Part shown: positions 47,170 to 58,490 of the stretch, in pieces | How positions within the stretch are numbered: position 1 is the stretch's first letter | How the letters are laid out: the number at the start of each line of letters is the position of its first letter | Source: Pinus tabuliformis | Taxonomy: Eukaryota > Streptophyta > Pinopsida > Pinales > Pinaceae | NCBI GenBank assembly: GCA_031772625.1 | Contig: CM062817.1 | Coordinates: 892,724,184-892,788,183 of the forward strand | DNA: 64,000 nucleotides | Direction: 5' to 3' | Made by a program: the position numbers and the translations under genes | Notes under the pieces: generated by a model | Told to the model about the DNA's origin: nothing | Databases searched by the model: none | Seen by the model: only the letters and a program-made list of their open reading frames with translations

Positions 47170-47526
47170 AGAAAAAACCAATGCATAACTGAATTGATAA
47201 TGATAAAGTAGTTAAACAAATTAATATTGTTTACATTTCTATAAACAAATATAAACCTAAGCCATATGTATTTAAATTTAATATGCCAAAAAACAATTAA
47301 TAATATGTTTCTATAAATTTATATAATTTTGTGAACTTTCCTAAATTTACTTGGCTATCTAAGTATTTCAATCAATTCCTTATCTTAAGGTTCAATTAAA
47401 AAACACAAACATGATTGAATGGAGTAGTTGTTGATTACTCTATTGTGGAAATAATTTATGTTTTAAAAGATGTCCTGTAGACAACAAATAATTTTTATTC
47501 TATAAGAGGTTAGGTTAGTCTCAAGT

Positions 47527-47528
47527 GG

Positions 47529-47595
<67 letters not shown>
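47527..47595. repeat. (TC)n(AC)n compound microsatellite, left arm of an inverted pair
   Basis: CAAGTGGTC followed by a TC run and then a long AC run. The same flank and tracts occur in reverse complement at 47863-47930. Confidence 0.93.
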
Positions 47596-47598
<3 letters not shown>

Positions 47599-47862
47599 TA
47601 TTTATTGCACTTTTTATAATCCAATATAAAGCATGTGTGTAACTCTTTCCGTGATTAATATCAAATTTACACATGTTTAAAATTTCTATTTTATGTAAAC
47701 CACTATTATATATCAACTTTATTGTTCTACTAAAATGGATTTTCTAATCCCCATTATGATGTGTATCTATAATTTCTTCCATGCTCAACATGAATATGAT
47801 ACATGACATTTAAAAAAAATAATATAACAAATTCTAATTCAATGTACATGTCAATCAAATTA

Positions 47863-47867
47863 TGTGC

Positions 47868-47921
<54 letters not shown>

Positions 47922-47930
47922 ACTTGAAAA
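47863..47930. repeat. (GT)n(GA)n compound microsatellite, right arm of an inverted pair
   Basis: GT run, then GA run, then GACCACTTG. The shared CAAGTGGTC flank on the tract's outer side means that the two arms form an inverted repeat with about 265 bp of AT-rich DNA between them. Confidence 0.93.
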
Positions 47931-48469
47931 ACAATGCAAATTTGAAAAACTTTAGAAACTTAAGCACCTCAAGGAACCTAAAACTTATAACATATACACC
48001 ATTATAAATCCATCCTATTTGTAAATATACTTTCATTTGCTACAAATATACATGAATGATGCACCAAGAGGGTATGGGTGCATGGTGTCCTTTCATGGGG
48101 TATTTGCAAATATACATGCATATGGCTTCATTCTATGCTTCATTTCCACTTTCATTTTGATTTTATTCCTAGTAGTTAATATTATAGGGAAACATTTCCC
48201 TATGAATTTTATTCACATTCAAAATTAGACTATTACAAAAGTATTCAATTTTCACATTTCTAAATTACAAAATTTATATGTTGATCTCTTAAACTAGATT
48301 AAATTACACTTGGCTATTATAGACTTGGTTTCAGGGCTTGCCATTTATATCCTCTACTCATCTAGCCAATGGGTGATAGGAATTCAAGTATCCATAATAC
48401 GTTTATGGTCAGATTTTGTCATCTTCCATCTCCTTGATTCAACTTCCTTGGCTTTGATTTCTGTGAGAC
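47931..48469. other. AT-rich intergenic DNA
   Basis: No gene was recognised. The plus-strand frame at 48037-48228 has no recognisable motif. Confidence 0.4.
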
Positions 48470-49500
48470 TAGTTTGAGCTATTATTACTAGATGAATGTA
48501 TTAGCAAGATATATATTCAAGCATAAAATCTATATAAATAATGTAACCTCCCTGTTTTTTAACCTTTTCAAAAAAATGACCCATCACAACCATGTCATCA
48601 ATTTGGTAAGTGAATTGTCCATTTTCATATGGTTGCACCAACCTGCTTTTTACTTATGTGCATCTCATCAAATAGTAGGCCACGTTCTCTTCGTTTCTTG
48701 AGGGGGAAGTGACAACAAACACATTGCCTATAACCAAAATAAAAAATAGCATGTATGAGTTATACGTTCAAGATTTCAATTTATAGATTTGAAACAATTA
48801 ATGATGGATGACACATACCTTCCCTTACAACATCAGAGACCCGATCTTGATCAAGTAAAATGACAACCTCTTCAACATGCATCTCTTGCCACATCAGAAT
48901 TGGATGAGGTCCCTTTGGATTAAGAGGGACATATTTCCATCCTTTCACGTACCCATGTTTTTCACATTGATCAAGTCTACATCCATTTGCACTAATGCAA
49001 AACTCACAAAAACATGTGGGTTTTCTGGTCTTGACAACAAATATTTCCCCCATGCATTAACTTTTCACTGACTATAATTCTCTTGTCCATTTTATAGTAT
49101 TACAATACCAATGAATGGATTTATTCACATAGCAAAGTTGAACATTCTAGAAGAACCTATGCACAGTCCTAATAAATCTGTGACCTTCATATCCTAAATG
49201 GGATATGCACCAATTGACCATCTCTACTGATGATTTGAGTCAATTTGTGTAATGAATCATTTGATACCTCCTAAGTTCTCATTTCACACAAGAACCTGCA
49301 CCATCATGCTCACCCTTTCCATGTCATGTTTCAAAAAATCTCCAAGCGTCTGAATTGTTGTCTCCTTGTTTAGCCGAATCAACTAATAAAAACTACATGT
49401 TGACTTGAACTGACCTGCACAACCATCTAATAATATCCAATACTTTCTGAATGATATGTGATGAGCCCTAGTATTGCGCCAAGGATGTTGCAACTCCCAA
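48470..49500 (-). pseudogene. Broken gene with DGCAGQFKS and HGKGEHDGAG-type motifs (transposase-like, unassigned)
   Basis: Reading leftward from about 49,490, one frame gives YWILLDGCAGQFKS and then LIRLNKE (49,400). After a one-base shift comes RFFET, a stop, HGKGEHDGAGSCVK, a stop, ELRRYQM and VNWCISHLGYEGHR (about 49,360-49,180). A further open block (49053-48819) has the Cys-rich CFCEFC...GC..DQCEKHGYVKGW and LLDQDRVSDVV. A donor AAG|GTATGT (48818) and an acceptor TTATAG|GC (exon resumes 48727) bound a 91-bp intron. Splicing keeps the frame into NVFVVTSPSRNEENVAYYL and, past one stop, IDDMVVMGHFFE. I recall uncharacterised eukaryotic proteins with this DGC..QFK plus HGKG.xDG motif pair, possibly transposases, but cannot name the family. 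At least four lesions make it dead. Confidence 0.65.
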
Positions 49501-51469
49501 GGGCTTCTCAACTTAAATTATCAACCCGAGGTTCATACAAACTTATAGGTGATAGTGCTATATGCACAGAATGTTAGGTTCTACTCATGTCACCCTCATT
49601 CATGAAATATGATTAAGGTGTTCAAAGACCACTCCTCCAACTAATTAAAATGAAAAATTCTTATGAAAGCATAAATCAACATGATTTTATTTACAAAGGT
49701 GAAAATCCCATTCATTAAATGTAAATTCCAATTGATATTGCATGAAAGAAAAAGAGTCTAATCTATATGTAGAAGTAAACTATGCTACTCTACTTTCACA
49801 CTTAACCTATATGCATGCATATTTTGTCTACTCATACTTGCTTGAAAATGAGAAATCCAATCTTTAGATACTCATGAAGAAAAATACTAATTCTAACTTT
49901 GTTTTGCTATCTGATGGTTGCAATGAGGAAAGAATGAGGTTGGAGTGGCCATAGATTCTTGCCTAATCATAAAATCATAGTGTATGGACCATTACTCAAT
50001 TTGATTATGCCATATTCAAAGTATGGAGCAAAATTGGTTGGAGAAAATAATGCTACAGGTTTGCTACAGGAGGAGGGCCCGAGAGATTTTTGAGGACATA
50101 AATGATGACTTGAAGGAAGAGGAAGGTGAATGAATATAGAAGGAGGTGAATGAAGGGCATGGGAGCCCCTTATTCAAGTATAGTATCCCTCGAAGGTCTA
50201 TCTTACACCAAAGTTGATGCCCACAACATCCTTCATTTCCTTAACAGAGTGAATTCAAAGGCTGAGTTTGGAAGCAAGGTGAGGTGCCTAGAGGGAAGAT
50301 GGAGAGGTCTAGGTGGATGTAGAAAGTCGTGCCCTCCTGTGTAGATCACCATATTTCTCGTAGCTAGCTAGCTACATGCATCCAATGATCATTATTGCAG
50401 TAAAGTAAATAATCATGGAAAAGATGAGTTGAATTTTGTTGAATTCTACTTTAACCTAAAACAAAAAGCTATCAAACCAATGATACTAAATCCTAAGTTG
50501 CAGAGATTAAAAATGTAGAAAAATTGAAATCTAGTACATAACACTTTCCAAGAAATCATAAACAAATAATTTTGAGTTGGTATTGTGTATCTTTTCAATC
50601 ACTCCTCCCATAAAAGAGGTGATAGGAAACCCTGCAATAACAAGTTTTTATGATATAATATATATTGAAACAAAGAATAAATTACAATTCTTTGAAACAA
50701 CAACAAGAAATAAATAAAAAAGAAGGGCTAAAGCCTATCGGTTGGACCCAAACCCAAGAGTTTCAACCCTCCAAAACTATTATTATGCAGACCAATGGTA
50801 AATTTCTCATTAACAGAAAATGATAGTCACATACATCATATGAAAAGTAAGAGTAACAATGTCAAGCACTAGGTTCTTAGTAGCTACCCTTAGCTGTAAC
50901 AAAAAAATTGAATCCTAATGAGCATCTTGGCTATTTTATTTATACAGAAAGGTAGCAGATGGCATCTCCCTTGAAAAGACGAGTGACTTCCTCCAAGATA
51001 TTGAGATTTGTGGATCTAGTCCTCCTTTATATTCACATGTACTTAGAGTCCCTCAGCTACTAGTGAATTTGAGCTATGAGTGAGGATCTTGTGATCTCAA
51101 GCCGAGTTAGAGAGTTAATGAGGTGTACAAGCCCCCTATATTCTCTCTTGGTTGTCTCCATCAAGCCCCTGCATAGTAAATGCCTCCAAAAATGCATCTT
51201 TTCCTACAAAATAATCACATTAGGCCATAAAATATGACAAACACCATTTATTCTTCTTACTAATCATATTATGGCTAAAAATGTGAATTAATGTGAGTAA
51301 CGGAGAGTTTCAAGGGTTGGAGGATAACACAATGAACTTCAAAATATACCTATTGATGGGACCCATCATCACCCCCTTGCTAAAGGTGTTTCCCATCCTC
51401 TGAGCAACTCATCCACGAATATGAAGCTCATTCATGGCCCTGGTGGTCTCTTTGACATCCCAAGGCACC
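49501..51469. other. Intergenic DNA, nothing recognised
   Basis: No supported gene or element end. It may include upstream parts of the preceding broken gene (about 49,500-49,600) and the distal, untranslated part or LTR of the gypsy remnant to its right, but no boundaries could be placed. Confidence 0.35.
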
Positions 51470-53044
51470 TCAGATGGTGTGCCCTCCTGTGGATAAAAAC
51501 CTACATTTGCCTCTATGTTTTTCCATTACTTTTGTTCCTTTGCCTGGTTTCTTCCTTCTTGCAGGCTGAATAGTAAAGAAGGATTGATTTTGAGGCCTAT
51601 CCATATGATATTCATCCTTTGCATGATTCTTTTGTATAGTTGGGTTCTCTATAAGGAATTCCTTAGTATTTATGGGGAGTGATATTCTCTTATTTGTAAA
51701 CTGTGAGGCAGGGCCTACCATCTTCTTTGGAAATCCTACAAAATCTTTATCTCCACCATCCTAAACGTGTCATCAAAATGTAGGATGGATTGCTCTTAGG
51801 TTGCTATGCACCTAGGTGCCAATTCAGGATCGGAGGAGATGAGACTATGGTTTTTGATGGCAACCATAGGGCTGATTAGTTCTCCTATAATATATAAGGG
51901 CTCCTTCTCTTATTTTGTCATCATCCTTTTCACTTCTTCAACCTTTTCCTCCTCATGGTCCAACTAGGAGGCTAATGCGATTAATTTCATGTCTCCCAAT
52001 ATTGAGTTGGGGTCACAAAAATTCATATCTGTGAGGATCAGATTGTGCATGTAAAACTCAACCAATTTTTCTCTATCCTCAATACTTTCTACTTTTCAAA
52101 ATTCAATGAATTTCCTGTAGTCTTGGAAAGGAGGGAGCTGTATTGTGCCAATGTCTTAATTTATAACTATATCCACTACTCCTTGAGGAAAATAACATAG
52201 GATTTGGATGGATGCCATAGCTAAGCTAGCCATAGTAGCAAGTTGTGTCTCTTTTTCTTGCAACTTATCTCTTAGCCTTATGTTTCTACCTATAGCTTCT
52301 CTCTCATGATTGACTCCCTTAATACCAGATCATTCAATTTTTTCCCCATCTCATTAACTTTCTCTTCCATGAGGCTGACATATTCTACACTTTTGGATTT
52401 TTCACTTTGCATCCATCTATGTGTTTTTCCTCTTTCCTTCTCTAACTCAAAGAAGAGTGGGATGGAGAATTTCTCAGATATAATCCTACCTCCCTCAACA
52501 AATTTATATTAAGATTCCAAATTGGGTTGTGAATCGGGATCTTGGAGAACTTGGAGGCTTTTTTTCATATTCTTTTTCAGTGGATTCCCCTTCCTGTAGC
52601 ACCTCTTGCTGCACCTGCTACTCCTATAGCAACCCCTGTTTCTCCTTTAGCTGCTCTGTTGTGTCTTGAGCCTCTTAAAGGTGACTTCCCTAGTCACGGT
52701 CCTTCCCATAGGTAGCACAAGTTGCTTTGTTTTGGCCTTAGGAGAGGTGACTTACTCAAATTTTCCCTCACTAGGTCCCACTTATTCCTTTTTTCTTATT
52801 GAATCCTCAATAGTGATAGGGATTTTTGAAGGAGGCTAAGGCTTCCCTTTCCTTATCCTAGTGCTCTTCCTTGTTTTGAAGTATAAGGGTCCTTGCCTTG
52901 GCTGCCTTCTTTTGGGCTTGACAGGTGTGCCCAATGTGGCCAATGTTACAACCACTTCTTGCTTTGTGTTCCTTGGAGAGAGACTTGTTTGTTGTCCTTG
53001 TTTTCCTGTCTCTTGAGGTTTAGAGGTCTCCTTAGGGTTCTCTT
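51470..53044 (-). pseudogene. gypsy remnant C, extra ORF, C-terminal part (split by copia B)
   Basis: The minus strand reads as a decayed coding region from 53044 leftward. It has a basic Lys/Pro-rich segment including KPKRRQPRQG and KSTRIRKGK, a polar stretch, then a heptad-like helical segment SLMEEKVNEMGKKLNDLVL (about 52,380). QEKETQLATMASLAMASIQI, DREKLVEFYMHNLILTDMNF and SLISSDPELAPR follow. Several stops and at least two frameshifts occur. Joined to the 61,477 side after removing one target-duplication copy, the reading frame is continuous, so this is the second half of the ORF at 61,477-62,227. Confidence 0.7.
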
Positions 53045-53931
53045 TGTAGAAAATCCTGTAGATTCACAAGTTAATGCAATTTACTAAAGCAAGAGACAAG
53101 AATATACTTCTACTCTTTACAACGGAAGCCCATAAACATAGAGCAAACAATAATCAATAGAGGAAGAGAATCAAAGGAACATAACACAATAAATATCCGG
53201 GGAAAGCCACAGCTCAAAACCCAACTATGTGTTTTGTATTAATCCGAAAAATCAAGATAAAATTACAATGCTTGTTCTCTCTAGAACAATCCCAACACTC
53301 ATCAAATTCAGTCTCCAACTCATAAGAAATCTTGAGGCCAAAAATTAGCCTCTTCACAAGATCTCCAAGTCTATATTCCAATGTGTAATTCCTATGAAGG
53401 ATAGCATGTATTTAAACGGAAATAAAGCCTCTAAAAATAGTGCAATCCGTCAAGGATCAATTCCTGAATGCATGCATTGTTAGTGCAACTCATAAAAATC
53501 TAAAATAAATAGTACATTGTCCCTGCACTCTAGTATCAACTGGGTCTTTCTAAGAATCGACATGCATGAGTTCTGATAAGTAAATATTCAGTTAACTAGA
53601 GTAGCATTGGTGGAGTTCATTAGTGTCACCACTGACTGTTAACTCACTATTAGTTCTCTCAATTATTTTGAGAGCTAATCTAATTGAATTGACTCATGAA
53701 ACTGAGTCTTCTACTTTAACACTGACAATTAACTCACACTGGACTCCTACAAAGTAGGGAGAACATATACATGACTTCCAAAATACTTCCAACTCAAATT
53801 TCCTAAGTTAAGTAAGTTTAATAAACTTAATTTAACTATTTTAAGTTTCTATGACAATAGAATTCGAATTTAATTCACAGTTTAATTCAAGGACAAATTA
53901 AACTCGAATTTCTTGTTGCCATTTCTCAACG
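53045..53931 (-). repeat. 3' LTR of copia B (left copy)
   Basis: 887 bp. It ends CTCAACG where the right copy has CTCAACA. Long stretches are shared with 60,745-61,471, for example GTAGCATTGGTGGAGTTCATT. Confidence 0.93.
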
Positions 53932-53946
53932 CTCCCTCTCAACAAG
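53932..53946 (-). other. Polypurine tract of copia B
   Basis: On the minus strand this reads TTGTTGAGAGGGAG just before the LTR start, a purine-rich run in the expected place. Confidence 0.75.
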
Positions 53947-54059
53947 AAAGGGATTATCAACTACCTTGATCTTGTCTCTATGAAACTCAAATTTACATCT
54001 TGATAATGCCTTTGTCAAGATGTCGGCATCTTACTCCTCTGTGGGAATGTAATCTAACA

Positions 54060-55625
54060 ACATGATCTACCTCAATACACAATCTATGAGATGATGATAC
54101 CGGATATCAATATGATTGGACTGATCATGAAAGAATGGATTTTTAGAGATTTTGATACAACTTTGATTATCACAAGAAATCACTATCAGATCCATTTGCT
54201 GACCAAACAAACCAACCAGGATCTTCCTCATCCAGATAGCCTCACATGCTTCCTGACTTGCAACCATGTACTCTGCCTCTTTCGAACTGAGTGCAACCGA
54301 TCTCTATTTCTTGTTGTACCAAGAAACTACTACTGACCTAATACTAAAGATCCCTCCTGATTTGCTCTTCCTGTCAGATGGACTCCCTGCCCAATCTGTA
54401 TCAATGAAGCCTTGAAGCTTCACTCCCTCTGTCCGTCTGTACCATAACCCAAACTGAGTAGTGCCTTTGAGGTATCTCAATACATGCTTTGCCTCCTTCC
54501 AATACAACTTGGTAGGCCTAACCATCACTTGACTAAGTTGGTTAACTGCATAGCACATATCCAATCGTGTGTTCACCAAGTGCATGAGTGAACCCACAAG
54601 CTGCCTATAAATAATAGCTTCCACTACTTTACCATGTACCCTAACACAAACTAAGTAGGGCCTCTGAGGTATCTCAATACATGCTTTTCCAACTTCCAAT
54701 ATAGCTTGGTAGGCCTAACCATCACATGACTAATTTGGTTAACTACATAGCACATATTCAATCATCTGTTCACCAAGTACATAAGTGAACCCACAAGCTT
54801 CCTGTAAACAATAGCTTCCACTGCTTCCCCTAAAGTAGAATCCTCCTTTCTCCAATTACCAGCTAGAGGAGTCTCCATGGGTTTACTGCTCTCCATGCAG
54901 AATCTCCTGAGTGTCCCGTTGGCATACTTTCCCTGAGATACAAACAACTGCCCATATCCTTGCCATACCTCCATGCCAAGAAAGTAATGCATGAACCCCA
55001 TGTCCTTCATCTCAAACTCTCTTGCAAGGTCCTCCTTGCAAGATTTGATGAGATTCTCATCACCTGTCAATATGAGATCATCTACATAAAGTACAATGAT
55101 TAACAACTTACCTTCCACCACTATGTGGTACAAATTTTCATTTTCTTCACTCTTCGTGAAGCCCAACCTAGTGAAGCAGCTATCTATCTTGGTGTACCAA
55201 GCACAGGGTGCTTTCTTCAACCCATACAACGCTCTCTTGAGTCGACACACATGCGACTCATGGTCCAATGTTTCAAAACCTTTGGGCTGCTCTATGTACA
55301 CCTCTTCCTCAATCATTCCATTGAGGAAGGAAGTCTTCACATCCATCTGGTGGATCTTCCAACCCATCTGTGCTGATAGTGCCAAAATAGATCTGATTGA
55401 TGAGTACCTTGCAACATGAGCAATGGTCTCATCATCGTCAATCCCCTTTACCTGTGAAAAGCCACAGGCCACAAATATGGTTGTATGCTTCTCCAATCTA
55501 CCTTTTTCAGCTTGCTTTACCTTGTAAAGCCAATGGGAGCTCACAACTGACTTGTCCTCCAGTCTTGAGACCACATCCCAAACATTGTTTTGAACCATGG
55601 AGTCATACTCCTCCACCATCGCATC
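54060..55625 (-). pseudogene. copia B reverse transcriptase and RNase H, with a 197-bp internal duplication
   Basis: The long open segment 55619-54762 has VSSHWLYKVK, MDVKTSFLNG, EEEVYIEQPKGF, LYGLKKAPCAWY, the YVDD box (about 55,080) and FEMKDMGFMHYFLGMEV. RNase H motifs follow at 54,400-54,070: DTDWAGSPSDRKS, SSAEAEYM, SCDNQSCIKI and HIDIRYHHL. Between them, 54441-54637 and 54638-54834 are tandem copies, so the LVGSLMHLVN and KHVLRYLKG text appears twice. As 197 is not a multiple of three, the duplication also shifts the frame. Confidence 0.92.
54441..54834 (-). repeat. Tandem duplication inside copia B pol, 197-bp period
   Basis: GAGGTATCTCAATACATGCTT occurs at 54469 and 54666. Both copies run through TTGGTAGGCCTAACCATCAC and CACCAAGTRCATRAGTGAAC to TAGCTTCCACT. 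The divergence between copies shows that it is not very recent. Confidence 0.92.
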
Positions 55626-57240
55626 AACCCAAACCAGATGCTACACTGCTTCTTGAAAGGAAGATGGCTTTGTCACAACACATGCACCCATAATTACCAT
55701 GTATCCAGTGTACCTCTCTAGTGACCTCCTTTGTTTGTGCTAAGAAGAGGGTGCTCCCACATTCTCTCATGCATCATCCAACAATCTGTCACCCTCTCTA
55801 CTGCACTTTCTTCCCTCTCTGGAAAACTCTGCCTGAGTGGATGTCTCCACTCTATGAAACTATACATGTGGATGCTCCACATCAATATGATGCCCCTCAA
55901 CCTTAGGAGCTAAAATCTCCTCATCCACATGTAGCTCAATCTCCCTCTCAAAGGGATACTTGCATGGCCTTCTCCTCATCAAACTTGATATCCCTGCAAA
56001 TCATTGTCATTTGACTGGTCGACATGTACACCTGATATTTGTGGCATGTACCAGTGTACCCCACAAAGATCCCCAACTTTGTTGTTGGCTCAAGCTTCTT
56101 CCGTGCATCTTTGGTCACATGGAAATAAACCGATGACCCAAAAATCTTGAAGTGACCAACATTTGGCCTCTTACCAGAATAAGCTTCCTCTGATGTCTTC
56201 ATCTCAAGTATCCGATGTGGGCTATGGTTCTGAACATAAACTGCTGTGCTGCATGCCTCAGCCCACAAGTGTAGTGGTAGGCCCTGATCATGCAACATCG
56301 CCCTTTCTGCCCCTACTATGCTTTTGTTCTTCCTCTCAGCAACCCCATTCTGTTGAGGGTTATGGGGTGCCGTCAACTCTCATTTAATCCCTTTCGATGC
56401 ATAGAAGTTCTTAAAATCATTGGATACATACTCACCACCATTATCACTTTGTAGAGCTTTAACCTTCTTACCAGACTCTTTCTCTACCAATGCTTTGAAC
56501 TCACAAAACTTTGTGAAAGTTTGATCCTTTTTCTACATAAAAAATACTCGGCATTTATGAGAATAGCCATCAACAAATATAACACAATACCTATGTTTGG
56601 CCATGGATGATGTCGAGAACGACCCACACAAATCTGAATGGACTCTCTCCATAATAGACTCTGCTCGACTATCTTTGTCTCCAAAGGAAGACTTGGTGTA
56701 TTTTCCCAAAGTACAACCCTTGCATGTATCAACTTGCTCAAGAGTACCTTTGGGGAAATCGGTAGAGATTTGTCACAATATCTTCAAAGCCACATGGTGT
56801 AAGTGGCCCAATCACTTGTGCCACAACTCGTTGATGTCTTGGCTCAACATCTTTTTTGCTTTTGAACTCAAAGTAGCACAATCCTCTACCTCTATCTTAT
56901 AGAGATTCTAAACTCGAATCCCTATCTTCTTTACTTGACCTGTGGCTATGTGTCGAAGGAATGCCTTTCCTTTTGAAAAGATCACATCATAACCTCTATC
57001 CTCAAGCATGGCAATGGATACCAAGTTCTTCATAAGTCTTGGTACATGCATAACATTCTTCAAGGTGAGTGGATCCCCATGCTCCATCTGAAAATTAATA
57101 GTTACCACACTAGTAACTCTATACTTACCGTCATCATCCATATCAATATGCATCTTGAGATATTTCTCTTCCAGTTCACTGAATAACTCTTTGTCACCAA
57201 TCATGCGGAATGAAGATCCACTATCTAAGTACTAGACACT
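55626..57240 (-). pseudogene. copia B protease and integrase
   Basis: Protease: YLDSGSSFRMIGD near 57,220 keeps the DSG triad, and the segment 57204-56908 follows. Integrase: ELWHK..GHLHH and CKGCTLGK form the zinc region (about 56,850-56,730). DLCGSFS, FVDGYSHK and SDNGGEY then carry catalytic acids, and TAPHNPQQNGVAERKN (about 56,370) carries the glutamate. PYEAxSGKRPNVGHFKIFGS-type text follows. Stops occur near 56,388, 56,536 and 56,910. The stretch 55,630-55,950 between integrase and reverse transcriptase is poorly conserved. Confidence 0.88.
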
Positions 57241-57279
57241 TCCAATCATTGAAGACACCATTCATGCAATGAGGGAAAA

Positions 57280-58107
57280 GTCTAATTTGAATTGGGAGGC
57301 AAAAACCTCACCCACCACTCCTCCTGGGGACTTCTACTTAGACTTCTTCAATGGGAAATTTGTAGCAAAGTGTCCCATCTTGTGACAATGAAAGAATTTA
57401 ACTTTCATCATGTCCTTCTTCTGACCTCCATGATAAGAATATTATTTGGAATTGGAAATTTTACATTTCCCCTTCCTCGCCTTAATCCCTAAGGCAAAAT
57501 TCTCTCCATCATCAGTCTTTGATGAAGAACCATCCCTGGTGTTCCTTCTGATCTCATCTTGCATCAAATATAACCATATTCGTTCCCTATCTGGTAGCTT
57601 CTCCTGATCATTGACACAATCTTGATAATTATGCCAACTCTTTGGGAGTCCAAGAAGAGAAAGGCTCACCATATCCTCCTTGGAAACCATGATTCCAACA
57701 CTTTCATCCCAACATTGAGTGAACTTAGTCAAGTACTTTGGAATCATCTCACCTTTCTCCATCTTGATTTTACAAATTTTATCCTTTAGTGCCAACTTCC
57801 TTTGATCACTGCTATTATGATACAATTCCGTCAATGTTTTCCACATAGCATGAGAGGTTTCCTTTCCATGGAGACTAGAGAAAATATGATATCTAACTTC
57901 CTCAAGGATTATCCGCCTTGCCTTCACCACACACTTCTTCCACTCGGCCAAGTTTTGTCCATCAGTAGCTGCTAGCTTAGGAATTTCTTGTTCAACAAAT
58001 TCCTTCAAGCAATTGTCCTCTAGCACAGACTCCATCCCGTCCCTCGAGGCTACGAAATTCAAGCTACCTTCCAAGGCATACTCAAGCCTCAACCCATGGA
58101 ACACCAT
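57280..58107 (-). pseudogene. gag: copia B gag
   Basis: A 221-codon open segment (58107-57442) contains the UBN2-type gag core: AMWKTLTELYHNSSDQRKLA, LTKFTQCWDESVGIMV, LLGLPKSWHNYQD. After one stop the knuckle region reads FHCHKMGHFATNF, where the first and last Cys of CX2CX4HX4C are both Phe. RNA-binding function is therefore lost. Confidence 0.9.
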
Positions 58108-58360
58108 CTACTGATCTTGAAGTATGTATTTCAAATTCGTCTTTCACCTGTAACTCAGAAACTCAAAACTTCGAAATCTCCTATAAAGAGCTAATTTTAA
58201 ATCAACAATATCTCCCTCATACGAACTCCAATTCGCCCGCTTTTTTTTTTGAATTTGAGTATATTTTCCCAAGGAATCCATATTTTCAATTTTTTTATGA
58301 AAATTGTGCACAAAATTTTCTAGATCTGCTCTGCAAAATCTAGGCTCAAAAAACAATCTT

Positions 58361-58372
58361 GCTCTAATACCA
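58361..58372 (-). other. Primer binding site of copia B
   Basis: On the minus strand TGGTATTAGAGC directly follows the LTR end. It is one substitution from the initiator tRNA-Met site TGGTATCAGAGC. Confidence 0.9.
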
Positions 58373-58490
58373 TGTAGAAAATCCTATAGATTCACAAGAT
58401 AATGCAATTTGCTAAAGCAAGAGACAAGAATCTACTTCTACTCTTTACAACGGAATCCCATAAACATCAAGGAAACAATAATCAATAGAG
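58373..58490 (-). repeat. 5' LTR of copia B, part 1
   Basis: It matches the start of the left LTR (TGTAGAAAATCC...AATAATCAATAGAG) up to the hAT insertion. The LTR continues at 59668-59707 and 60746-61471. Confidence 0.92.

Noticed and set aside
47510..47939. Minus-strand frames with poly(Cys-Val), (Arg-Glu) and (Ser-Leu) runs
   Set aside because: They are translations of microsatellites, not proteins.
55096..55419. Plus-strand frames over copia B reverse transcriptase
   Set aside because: They are shadows of a minus-strand domain with a clear YVDD and MDVKTSFLNG text.
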